NCBI GenBank assembly: GCA_934474025.1
Contig: CAKSMF010000004.1
Coordinates: 124,001-188,000, forward strand
Direction of reading: 5' to 3'
Source: an uncultured Ruminococcus sp.
GTDB taxonomy: Bacteria > Bacillota > Clostridia > Oscillospirales > Ruminococcaceae
Length of the DNA: 64,000 nt
Below the pieces are notes generated by a model that did not search any database, was not told the DNA's origin, and was given only the letters and a program-made list of their open reading frames with translations. Of this stretch, positions 18,322 to 25,757 are shown one piece after another; the stretch's first letter is position 1; the number at the start of each line of letters is the position of its first letter. The translations under genes were made by a program, and so were the position numbers.

Positions 18322-18849
18322 ATGAAAGTTTTAATAGTAGTCGATATGCAGAACGACTTTATAACGGGCGTTTTAGGAAACAATGAAACTGTTTCAATAG
18401 TCGGAAAAGTTAAAGATTATATAGAACATTTCCGCAAAAACGAGCCGGACGGAAAAATAATTGCAACTCTTGATACTCATTCAGAAAACTATATGAATAC
18501 ACAAGAAGGAAAAAATTTACCAATTCCGCATTGTATAAGAGGTTCAAAAGGGTGGGAAATAGTTCCCGAAATCGAAAAAGCTTTAGACGATTGTATACGC
18601 CTTGAAAAAGTGACTTTCGGAGCAATTGATTTACCGTTAGTTGTCGGACGTGATGAAAATATTGAAGAAATTCAGCTTATAGGAGTTTGTACGGATATAT
18701 GCGTTATTTCAAATGCAATTATCCTTAAATCTGCTTTTCCGGAAGTCCCCATTAAAGTCATTGAAAAATGCTGTGCAGGGGTTTCACCCGAAAGCCACCA
18801 GACTGCTTTAAAAGCTATGAAAGCTTGTCAGATTATTGTAAAGGATTGA
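18322..18849 (+). CDS. pncA: isochorismatase-fold cysteine hydrolase, probable nicotinamidase
   Basis: 175 residues from ATG 18322 (RBS AAGGAGTGAT; the frame extends further upstream but only inside the preceding gene). It shows the catalytic triad of the family: Asp in VVDMQNDF, Lys in LEKVTFGA and Cys in GVCTDICV, plus the DTHSENY metal-binding stretch and PHCIRGSKGWE. Nicotinamidase converts nicotinamide to nicotinic acid. NadV downstream uses nicotinamide directly, so the operon would hold two alternative entry routes. A related amidohydrolase of the same fold is the alternative. Confidence 0.8.
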   Translation: MKVLIVVDMQNDFITGVLGNNETVSIVGKVKDYIEHFRKNEPDGKIIATLDTHSENYMNTQEGKNLPIPHCIRGSKGWEIVPEIEKALDDCIRLEKVTFGAIDLPLVVGRDENIEEIQLIGVCTDICVISNAIILKSAFPEVPIKVIEKCCAGVSPESHQTALKAMKACQIIVKD

Positions 18850-18853
18850 TATT

Positions 18854-19672
18854 ATGATTTCTATAAAATACAATGGATTCTATTTTCCGTATATAATACA
18901 ATATCCTGACGGAACTTTTAAAATAAATATTCCTGATATTCCTGTAAATAACAATTCCCCTCTTGAAATAGTTTGGACTTACAGAAATGAAAGTGAATTA
19001 TCGCTTTTAATAGGAATATCCGAAAATCTCAAAGAAAATTACAACAATCCCATTAATCTATATATGCCGTATCTTCCTAACGCTCGTATGGACAGAACTC
19101 ACAGCAAAAATGAGGTCTTTACATTGAAGTATTTCTGCAAAATAATAAATTTCCTAAATTTCAATAAAGTAAGTATTCTTGATGCACATTCATCAGTCGG
19201 AACGGCACTTATTGACCATTGCGAAAACCTTTCCCCTGAAAAATATATAAAGTCAGCTATTGAAAATTCCGGAATAGACAAAGAAAAAGATTATATATTT
19301 TTTCCAGATGAGGGCAGTTGTAAACGCTATTCAAGTATGTTCAAAGAATTTAAAAATATAGGTTTCGGAATAAAAAAACGAAACTGGTCTGACGGTAAAA
19401 TAACTGGTCTTGATATTTTTGGGGAAAGTCCTGAAAATCGAAATATCTTTATAGTTGATGATATATGTTCCTATGGCGGAACAGTCTATCATTCCGCAAA
19501 CAGACTCAAGGAAACAGGCTGTAATAAAATATATGTTTACTTCACGCATTGCGAAAACTCAATAGAAAAAGGAGAACTTTTAAAAGGAAACTTATTAGAA
19601 CACATTTACACAACCAATTCGCTATTGAGTATTGAACCAAACGATAAAATAACTGTTTTCGATTGTTTATAA
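18854..19672 (+). CDS. PRPP synthetase-like protein (ribose-phosphate diphosphokinase family)
   Basis: 272 residues, shorter than standard Prs (about 315). It shows Prs-type motifs: MPYLPNARMDR (compare the PYYGYARQDR region), a DAHS segment and the PRPP-binding loop IFIVDDICSYGGT. It should make phosphoribosyl pyrophosphate, the co-substrate of NadV encoded next door. It starts 5 bases after the nicotinamidase stop, without a strong RBS, which suggests coupling. Divergence from housekeeping Prs suggests a dedicated paralogue. Confidence 0.78.
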   Translation: MISIKYNGFYFPYIIQYPDGTFKINIPDIPVNNNSPLEIVWTYRNESELSLLIGISENLKENYNNPINLYMPYLPNARMDRTHSKNEVFTLKYFCKIINFLNFNKVSILDAHSSVGTALIDHCENLSPEKYIKSAIENSGIDKEKDYIFFPDEGSCKRYSSMFKEFKNIGFGIKKRNWSDGKITGLDIFGESPENRNIFIVDDICSYGGTVYHSANRLKETGCNKIYVYFTHCENSIEKGELLKGNLLEHIYTTNSLLSIEPNDKITVFDCL

Positions 19673-19690
19673 ATAAAGGAGTGACTTATT

Positions 19691-21163
19691 TTGACTGACT
19701 ATATAAATCCTATGCTTATGTGCGATTTTTATAAAATAGTTCATAGTGATATGATTAATCCCAAAATGACAAAATCCATGTCATATTATACTCCCCGAAT
19801 GAGCCGTATAAAACGCTGGGACAGTATAGTTAACTTTGGATTGCAGATGTTCATGAAAACATATTTAATTGACTATTTCAACAAGTATTTTTTTGAACGT
19901 CCTGAAAATGAAGTTACAGAAGAATTTGAACGTGTTCTTGATTTCACACTTGGAAAAGGTATATATAATTCCGAAAAAATCCGCAAACTTCATCAACTCG
20001 GATATTTACCGATAGAAATTATAGCACTTCCAGAGGGAATAAAAGTTCCTGTACACGTTCCAATGTTTGGAATAAGTAATACTCATAAAGATTTTGCATG
20101 GTTGCCACAGGCTCTCGAAAGCCTTATAAGTGCTGAAATATGGTATCCACAAATCACTGCAACAGTAGGGGCTACTTATCGTGAAATAGTAAACAAATAT
20201 TATTCAGAGACTTGTGACGATAATATAAGCCGTTCTAAAGCATTGGGAGCATTTGATTTCAGAGGTGATTATTGTTTGGATTCAGCCCTTAAAGCTTCGG
20301 CAGGCTGGTGTTTGTCATTCGAGAATACCGCAACAGTTCCGGCAATCCCCTATCTTGAAAAAATGTTCAATTGCGACTGCACAAAGGAAAGTGTTGCATT
20401 TGGTGCAGTCAGCACGGAACACTTTGTCATGTGTTCAAATTACGCATATGACGGTGATGAAATAACATTCATTAGAAAACTTCTTACAGAACTCTATCCT
20501 GATACAAGTTTTTCAGCGGTACTTGATTCATATGATTATTGGAACGTTATTGATAATATACTTCCGCAACTTCATGATGAAATACTAAATCATAATGGCT
20601 GTATGCTCATGAGAGGGGATTCCGGCGACTGCGTGGAAGTTGTTACAAAGACAGTTTTCAAGTTATGGGAACAGTTTGGCGGTACTGTCAATAACAAAGG
20701 ATATAAAGTTCTTAATCCTCATGTAAAGGCTATCTATGGGGACAGCATAACTATTCAGAGATGTGAGGAAATCTATAAAATCCTTATGGAAAATGGTTTT
20801 GCTTGTTCAAATGTTGCTTTAGGAGTGGGTTCATTTTCTATGCACTGTATTGAGGAAGAAAACACATTGAAACCATTCACAAGGGATACATTCGGTTGTG
20901 CTATAAAAGCTTGTTATGCTGAAATAGACGGAAAAGAATATCCTATATTCAAGAATCCTAAAGAAAGCGGATTCAAGAAAAGTCAGAAAGGTTTATGTTA
21001 TGTTTACAGGGACGAAAACGGAATTCTCAATTATAAAGATAACTTCACATCAAGCACTATTCCGGACGGAAATCTGCTTGAACCTGTTTTCAGAGATGGG
21101 AAAATTCTTCATGAATACACCCTTAATGAAATCCGTCAGACCTTGAATAATGGTAAATTCTGA
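19691..21163 (+). CDS. nadV: nicotinamide phosphoribosyltransferase
   Basis: 490 residues from TTG 19691, with AAAGGAGTGAC upstream. Length and motifs fit the Nampt/NadV family and not the shorter nicotinate enzymes: FDFRGD (position of the Nampt catalytic Asp), SAVLDSYDYWNV, MRGDSGD (PRPP-binding), AIYGDSIT and ALGVGSF followed by LKPFTRDTFGCAIKACY. It makes NMN from nicotinamide and PRPP. It lies 19 bases after the PRPP synthetase-like gene, so substrate supply and use are co-encoded. No NMN adenylyltransferase is seen in the window. Confidence 0.88.
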   Translation: MTDYINPMLMCDFYKIVHSDMINPKMTKSMSYYTPRMSRIKRWDSIVNFGLQMFMKTYLIDYFNKYFFERPENEVTEEFERVLDFTLGKGIYNSEKIRKLHQLGYLPIEIIALPEGIKVPVHVPMFGISNTHKDFAWLPQALESLISAEIWYPQITATVGATYREIVNKYYSETCDDNISRSKALGAFDFRGDYCLDSALKASAGWCLSFENTATVPAIPYLEKMFNCDCTKESVAFGAVSTEHFVMCSNYAYDGDEITFIRKLLTELYPDTSFSAVLDSYDYWNVIDNILPQLHDEILNHNGCMLMRGDSGDCVEVVTKTVFKLWEQFGGTVNNKGYKVLNPHVKAIYGDSITIQRCEEIYKILMENGFACSNVALGVGSFSMHCIEEENTLKPFTRDTFGCAIKACYAEIDGKEYPIFKNPKESGFKKSQKGLCYVYRDENGILNYKDNFTSSTIPDGNLLEPVFRDGKILHEYTLNEIRQTLNNGKF

Positions 21164-21164
21164 C

Positions 21165-21193
21165 TTGACAAAATAAAATGTTTATAATATAAT
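21165..21193 (+). promoter_or_regulatory. sigma-A promoter for nadE
   Basis: TTGACA (21165-21170), 17-base spacer and TATAAT (21188-21193), starting just after the nadV stop. nadE can therefore be transcribed independently of the upstream salvage genes. Confidence 0.8.
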
Positions 21194-21218
21194 TAAAAAA
21201 AACGGAGGTAATTTTTCT

Positions 21219-21962
21219 ATGGGAAATTTTGACGCTAAACAGGCAGTTGAAAATGTAACTGCTTGGATTAAAAAGTACTTTGAAGAAAACGCAACTCCTA
21301 CTACTAAGGCAGTTGTAGGAATTTCAGGCGGTAAAGATAGTTCAGTTGCATCTGCACTTTGCGTGAAAGCATTGGGCAAAGAACGTGTTATAGGCGTACT
21401 TATGCCACAGGGAGAACAGGCAGATATAGAATTCAGCAAGCTTTTAGTAAAAACTCTCGGCATAGAACACTACATTATAAATATCGGTGAAACTGTAAAT
21501 TCTTTCATGACTGAACTCAAAAAGCACATTGAACCCTCTCAGCAAGCACAAGTTAATACCCCTGCACGTATCAGAATGACTACTCTCTATGCAGTTGCCG
21601 GAACTGTCGGCGGTCGTGTAGTCAATACCTGCAATCTTTCTGAGGACTGGGTAGGATATTCAACAAAATTCGGCGATGCTGCCGGAGACTTTTCACCGTT
21701 GTCTGATTTTACAGTAACAGAAATTTTACAGATTGGTGAGGAACTCGGACTCCCTAACGAACTCGTTCACAAAGTGCCTATTGACGGACTTTGCGGAAAA
21801 ACTGACGAAGAAAATCTCGGTTTCACTTATGCTGAACTCGATACTTATATAAGAGGTATTACAGACCTTTCCGACAAGCCCGAACTTAAAGCTAAAATCG
21901 ACAGAATGCACAAGAATAATCTTCATAAATTAGAACTTATGCCAAAGTTTGAACAGAAATAA
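21219..21962 (+). CDS. nadE: ammonia-dependent NAD+ synthase
   Basis: 247 residues. The ATP-pyrophosphatase P-loop SGGKDSS is at 36-42, with the NTPARIRMTTLYAVA and GNLSEDWVGY-like (CNLSEDWVGYSTKFGD) segments of NadE. It converts deamido-NAD to NAD+ with ATP and ammonia. There is no glutaminase domain, so it uses free ammonia. RBS CGGAGG. It has its own promoter and a strong terminator, yet follows nadV directly, so it completes the NAD gene group. Confidence 0.95.
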   Translation: MGNFDAKQAVENVTAWIKKYFEENATPTTKAVVGISGGKDSSVASALCVKALGKERVIGVLMPQGEQADIEFSKLLVKTLGIEHYIINIGETVNSFMTELKKHIEPSQQAQVNTPARIRMTTLYAVAGTVGGRVVNTCNLSEDWVGYSTKFGDAAGDFSPLSDFTVTEILQIGEELGLPNELVHKVPIDGLCGKTDEENLGFTYAELDTYIRGITDLSDKPELKAKIDRMHKNNLHKLELMPKFEQK

Positions 21963-21968
21963 AAATAT

Positions 21969-22012
21969 GCACCTTCAAAGAATTACAATCCTTTGAGGGT
22001 GCAGTTTTTTTT
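21969..22012 (+). terminator. rho-independent terminator after nadE
   Basis: Stem GCACCTTCAAAG/CTTTGAGGGTGC (one wobble) with a 9-base loop, then eight T. Confidence 0.9.
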
Positions 22013-22061
22013 GAAAAAATAAATTCATAATTCTTTATACAAATAAAATCCATTATAATTA

Positions 22062-22090
22062 TTGAAAAATTTTTATTATTGTGATAAAAT
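22062..22090 (+). promoter_or_regulatory. promoter for the tandem RHH-like gene
   Basis: TTGAAA (22062-22067), 17-base spacer and TAAAAT (22085-22090), 20 bases before the start. Confidence 0.6.
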
Positions 22091-22109
22091 ATAGTTTGGG
22101 TGAAAAATT

Positions 22110-22538
22110 ATGAACGAAAAAAAGAAAACACGTTATACAAATTCAAGAATATATTACAACAAAATATATTTCAGAATGACAAATGAAGAATCCGAAAAAA
22201 TTACAGAATATTGCGAAAAGAATAACATTTCAAAAAGTTACTTTATGGCATTGGCTACCAGTTATTATATTGATAACGATAAAATATTCAGAAAGGTGTT
22301 TTTCATGAACGATTTAAAAATAAAAAATTGTAAAAAGTCCTATGTGAGAGTAACAGAATACGAAGGAAATAAAATTAAACAATACTGCCTTAGACACCAT
22401 ATTTCAAAAAGCCGTCTGATTATTAAAGCTACTCTATATTGTATTGAAAATAATATTTCAATTGATGAATTATTCGGCATAACAAAAGTAAACAATGATT
22501 CATCTGCTTCTGTAAGCGACAGTGAAAAAAACAAATAA
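22110..22538 (+). CDS. small protein with two ribbon-helix-helix-like repeats
   Basis: 142 basic residues. Two related units are visible: YFRMTNEESEKITEYCEKNN then ISKSYFMALATSYYIDND (about 18-56), and YVRVTEYEGNKIKQYCLRHH then ISKSRLIIKATLYCIENN (about 75-113). Each has a short strand, a helix with E-E/E-G at its start, an ISKS turn and a second helix, as in the ribbon-helix-helix fold of MobC or CopG-like DNA-binding proteins. An intragenic duplication gives a single-chain pseudo-dimer. No mobilisation genes are nearby. The target is unknown. Confidence 0.6.
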   Translation: MNEKKKTRYTNSRIYYNKIYFRMTNEESEKITEYCEKNNISKSYFMALATSYYIDNDKIFRKVFFMNDLKIKNCKKSYVRVTEYEGNKIKQYCLRHHISKSRLIIKATLYCIENNISIDELFGITKVNNDSSASVSDSEKNK

Positions 22539-22625
22539 CATTATAAACTGATTTAATATTACATATCCTAAACAGACAATTTTTTTGATTACAAAATAAA
22601 TCTATGGTTATTTTTTAAAAAACTA

Positions 22626-22654
22626 TTGACTATTTTTCTGAAATAGGTTATTAT
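22626..22654 (+). promoter_or_regulatory. sigma-A promoter for the GH25 lysozyme gene
   Basis: TTGACT (22626-22631), 17-base spacer and TATTAT (22649-22654). Confidence 0.65.
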
Positions 22655-22715
22655 ATATGTGTATGTTAACTTTAATAAACGGAAATAATCCGCAACGGAA
22701 GGATAATTTATAGCA

Positions 22716-23432
22716 ATGCCTTTAGCAAAAAAAATAATCATAGCTCTTATGGGAGCGTTTTTAATAGGAATATCAGTTATAGTAAGCTGTTATTTTTCTA
22801 CAGTTAAATTGAATCGTTCAAAATATCCTGTCTGTGGCGTAGACGTTTCCAATTATCAGGGTCTTATTGACTGGGACAAACTCGAAGAACAAAATGTAGC
22901 ATTTGCATTTATAAAAGCTACTGAAGGCAGTGGTCACATTGATGAATCGGCTCGCCGTAACTTAGAAAGAGCATCTAAAACCAATATAAAAAAATCAGCT
23001 TATCATTTTTTTAGTTTCGATAGCTCTGGTGAAACTCAAGCAGAAAATTATATTTCAGTTGTCGGAGCTGATGAAATTGATATGCCACCGGTTGTGGATA
23101 TTGAATATTATGCTGATAAAAAATCCAATAAACCCACAAAAGAAGAAACTGAACAAATATTGCGTCCTCTTCTGGAAAAACTTGAGGAATATTATGGAGT
23201 TAAACCTATAATTTATACTACACTTCCGGTGTATTTCAGGTATGTAAAGGAAAATTTTAGTGATTATCCGCTTTGGATTAGAAATGTTAATTTTGAACCC
23301 GACCTTATGAATTGGAAATTCTGGCAATATTGCGACAAAGGCGAATTATATGGTTATAAGGGTGAAGAAAAATATATTGACCTTAACGTTTATAATGGTA
23401 CTATTGAGCAGTTTTTAGCTGAATTTTCATAA
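22716..23432 (+). CDS. GH25 family lysozyme (muramidase), membrane-anchored
   Basis: 238 residues. An N-terminal hydrophobic anchor or signal (about 6-27) precedes a GH25 domain: GVDVSNYQG (catalytic Asp 43), AFIKATEG, a PPVVDIEYY strand carrying the acidic DxE pair, PIIYTT, LWIRNV and FWQYCDKGE. Family enzymes cleave the N-acetylmuramic acid to N-acetylglucosamine bond in peptidoglycan. RBS GGAAGGAT. It ends just before the first copy of the dispersed intercistronic repeat. Probably a cell-wall remodelling enzyme; no phage genes are near it. Confidence 0.9.
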   Translation: MPLAKKIIIALMGAFLIGISVIVSCYFSTVKLNRSKYPVCGVDVSNYQGLIDWDKLEEQNVAFAFIKATEGSGHIDESARRNLERASKTNIKKSAYHFFSFDSSGETQAENYISVVGADEIDMPPVVDIEYYADKKSNKPTKEETEQILRPLLEKLEEYYGVKPIIYTTLPVYFRYVKENFSDYPLWIRNVNFEPDLMNWKFWQYCDKGELYGYKGEEKYIDLNVYNGTIEQFLAEFS

Positions 23433-23434
23433 AT

Positions 23435-23543
23435 TTTAACAAGCATAAATAAAAATTCTTCCACCTCTACGGGTGATGAGATAAATCGGTATTTACATTG
23501 ACTCGTTAGTTTCTGTGAGTTACCGACTGTGAATTGAAACAAC
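23435..23543 (+). repeat. intercistronic repeat, copy A
   Basis: About 109 bp, a member of a seven-copy family in this window. It begins with TTAACAAG, has the ATTCTTCCACC and GATAAATCGGTAT blocks, then TTGACTCGTTAGT, and ends TTACCGACTGTGAATTGAAA. Here the CAGTG/CACTG-stem segment is deleted. It lies between the GH25 gene and the RBS of the ECF S-component gene. Confidence 0.75.
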
Positions 23544-23559
23544 ATACAAAGGTGATTTT

Positions 23560-24081
23560 ATGAAATCAAATAATGAACACATACGTTTACTTACGCTTAC
23601 AGGAATGCTTACCGCACTAACTACAGTTGCAACAATTGTAATACAGATTCCTACTCCTACTAAGGGATACGTTAATCTTGGTGATACTATTGTTAACATT
23701 TCCGGCTGGTTACTTGGCGGATTTTATGGCGGAATGGCTGGTGGAATAGGTTCAGCATTAGCGGATATTATAACAGGTTATGCTATTTATGCTCCTGCAA
23801 CTCTTATTATAAAATTCTTTATGGCATTCGCCTGTTTTAAAGTTTTTACTACCTGCCAAAAGAAATTCAGTACTATTCCATCAAGAATTATTTCTGCTGT
23901 AGTTTCTGAAATTATTATGATTGCAGGATATGATATTTTTACAGGATTTATGTATAGTTCTGTTCAATCAGCAATATTTGCTATTCCTGAGTTTGCTATT
24001 CAGGGAATTATGGGGGCAACGTTTTCTGTACTTCTTTATGAGTGCATTTTAAAACGTGTTCCTGCTTTAAAACGTAAATAA
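23560..24081 (+). CDS. ECF transporter S component
   Basis: 173 residues, about five or six membrane helices. The N-terminal TGMLTALTTVATIV, the GYVNLGDTIVNISGWLLGG loop and GGIGSALADII are typical of S components of energy-coupling factor vitamin transporters (DUF1393/ribofla_trS superfamily). It binds one micronutrient and works with a shared EcfA/EcfT module encoded elsewhere. The ligand is not deducible, and no riboswitch was seen upstream; the leader is instead occupied by repeat copy A. RBS AAGGTGAT. Confidence 0.82.
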   Translation: MKSNNEHIRLLTLTGMLTALTTVATIVIQIPTPTKGYVNLGDTIVNISGWLLGGFYGGMAGGIGSALADIITGYAIYAPATLIIKFFMAFACFKVFTTCQKKFSTIPSRIISAVVSEIIMIAGYDIFTGFMYSSVQSAIFAIPEFAIQGIMGATFSVLLYECILKRVPALKRK

Positions 24082-24139
24082 AATATATTTTGTCCGGTTA
24101 CAACGGACTTAAAATAAATAACAGGAGGTTATTTTTATA

Positions 24140-25096
24140 ATGAAATACTACATAGGAATTGATTTAGGCGGTACTAATATTGTTGCCGGTGTTGTTGACG
24201 AAGAATACAACATCGTTGCAAAAGCAAGCACAAAAACAAATTGTCCACGTCCTGCTAAGGAAATTGCAGACGATATGGCAAGAATGGCACTTCAGGCAAC
24301 TAAGAATGCCAATCTCACTATTGACCAGATTGAATGGGTTGGAATAGGTACTCCCGGCATTGCAAACAGTGAAACAGGTATTGTTGAACGTGCAAGCAAT
24401 CTTGGTTTAAAAAACACTCCTATGGTCAAATACATTCAGGAAACCATTAACAAGCCTGTTTTCATTGAAAACGATGCAAACGCAGCAGCATACGGCGAAT
24501 ACGTTGCAGGTGCAGCAAAGGGAGCTAAAAACGCTGTTTGTATCACTCTCGGAACAGGTGTAGGCGGTGGAATCATCATTGACGGAAAAATTTATTCCGG
24601 TTCAAATTTTGCAGGTGCTGAAATCGGTCATACAGTTGTACAGGTAGATGGTGCACAGTGTTCATGTGGCAGAAAGGGCTGTTTTGAAGCTTATTCTTCC
24701 GCAACCGGTCTTATCAGAATGACAAAGGAAGCTATGGCTGAATGCCCTGACAGCATTATGAATAAAATAGCTGAAGAAAAAGGCAAGGTTACAGCACGTA
24801 CATCATTCGATGCTATGAGAGCAGGAGACAATCCGGCTAAAGTTGTTGTTGATAAGTATATAAAGTATCTCGCAGCAGGTATTACAAATACAATCAACAT
24901 TTTCCAGCCTGATATTCTTTGTATCGGCGGTGGCGTTTGCAATGAAGGTGACCCTCTTCTTCTTCCTGTAAAGGAAATAGTTAAGAAAGAAGTATTTACA
25001 CGTGATTCTGAAAAAAATACAGAAATTGTCATTGCTAAACTCGGAAATGATGCCGGAATTATTGGTGCTGCTTTCCTTGGACGTGCTAACGCTTAA
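24140..25096 (+). CDS. glcK: ROK family glucokinase
   Basis: 318 residues. It has the N-terminal phosphate-binding GIDLGGTNIVAGVVD, the catalytic-Asp segment ENDANAAAYGEYVAG, GTGVGGGIIIDGK and the ROK signature from GAEIGHTVV to CSCGRKGCFEAYSS, with the zinc-binding His and Cys residues. It phosphorylates glucose with ATP. The window also encodes a PTS for glucose-type import, so this enzyme would handle glucose released inside the cell from oligosaccharides or imported by ABC systems. RBS CAGGAGG. Followed by a strong terminator. Confidence 0.93.
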   Translation: MKYYIGIDLGGTNIVAGVVDEEYNIVAKASTKTNCPRPAKEIADDMARMALQATKNANLTIDQIEWVGIGTPGIANSETGIVERASNLGLKNTPMVKYIQETINKPVFIENDANAAAYGEYVAGAAKGAKNAVCITLGTGVGGGIIIDGKIYSGSNFAGAEIGHTVVQVDGAQCSCGRKGCFEAYSSATGLIRMTKEAMAECPDSIMNKIAEEKGKVTARTSFDAMRAGDNPAKVVVDKYIKYLAAGITNTINIFQPDILCIGGGVCNEGDPLLLPVKEIVKKEVFTRDSEKNTEIVIAKLGNDAGIIGAAFLGRANA

Positions 25097-25111
25097 TTAA
25101 ATGTACTTTTT

Positions 25112-25172
25112 TCAGCTATATGTACAGTTTTCTATATGAAAATTTGTGCATATAGCTGATTTTTTTATTTTT
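25112..25172 (+). terminator. rho-independent terminator after glcK
   Basis: Stem TCAGCTATATG/CATATAGCTGA with a long AT-rich loop, followed by a run of T. Confidence 0.8.
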
Positions 25173-25207
25173 TGCAACAAATGACTGAATTTCTGACACT
25201 CTATCTA

Positions 25208-25219
25208 TGAAACGTTTCA
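25208..25219. promoter_or_regulatory. 12-bp perfect palindrome upstream of the sigma factor gene
   Basis: TGAAACGTTTCA, a perfect inverted repeat directly before the RBS of the ECF sigma gene. A TGCAAC at about 25174 and CTCTATCT at about 25199 could be an ECF-type promoter. Both are only suggestive. Confidence 0.35.
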
Positions 25220-25232
25220 AGAGGTGATGCAT

Positions 25233-25742
25233 ATGAAAGATTTTTCTGCTGATGTCAAGCTTGCTAAAAAAGGCGATACACAAGCTTTTTCAAGATTATA
25301 TGCAGAAGTTTATAAGGATTTATATCATATAGCTTTATACAGTTTAAGAAGTTCGCATGATGCAAGTGATGTTGTAAGCGATACAGTACTTGATGCTTTC
25401 TGTTCAATAGATAAACTCAGAGAACCTGAAAAATTCAGAAGCTGGATAATGCGTATACTTTCCATTAAAATAAAACGCAAACAAAAAGAATATTTCAGTC
25501 CTACAGAAGAACTTGACGAAAATCTTCCTAATATAGATGATTTTGATTATGATTCAGTAGAATTAAAAGACGCTCTAAACAAGCTGGACAGTCAATCAAA
25601 ACTAATGTTATCAATGTCAATACTGGGAGGGTATACAAGCAATGAAATTTCAGAAATATGTGATATGAATTCTTCAACAGTACGTTCAAAACTTGCAAAA
25701 ATTAAAAAAAAATTACGCCTTGAACTTACTCCCGAAATATAG
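25233..25742 (+). CDS. ECF-type RNA polymerase sigma factor
   Basis: 169 residues from ATG 25233 (AGAGGTGAT upstream; GTG 25224 and ATG 25227 overlap that RBS). Sigma region 2 covers about 10-75 (GDTQAFSRLYAEVYKDLYHIA to SWIMRIL). Region 4 covers about 110-165, with a helix-turn-helix ending EISEICDMNSSTVRSKLAKI. The protein lacks regions 1 and 3, as ECF sigma factors do. The next gene, 15 bases on, encodes a protein with a cytoplasmic N-terminus and a single membrane span, the layout of an anti-sigma factor. Confidence 0.9.
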   Translation: MKDFSADVKLAKKGDTQAFSRLYAEVYKDLYHIALYSLRSSHDASDVVSDTVLDAFCSIDKLREPEKFRSWIMRILSIKIKRKQKEYFSPTEELDENLPNIDDFDYDSVELKDALNKLDSQSKLMLSMSILGGYTSNEISEICDMNSSTVRSKLAKIKKKLRLELTPEI

Positions 25743-25757
25743 AAAGGAGAATTATTT

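Noticed and set aside
22716..23432. prophage endolysin
   Set aside because: The GH25 protein has a membrane anchor, its own promoter and no holin or other phage gene nearby.
23435..23559. riboswitch upstream of the ECF S-component gene
   Set aside because: The structured sequence there is repeat copy A, which also occurs in front of unrelated genes, so it is not a vitamin riboswitch.
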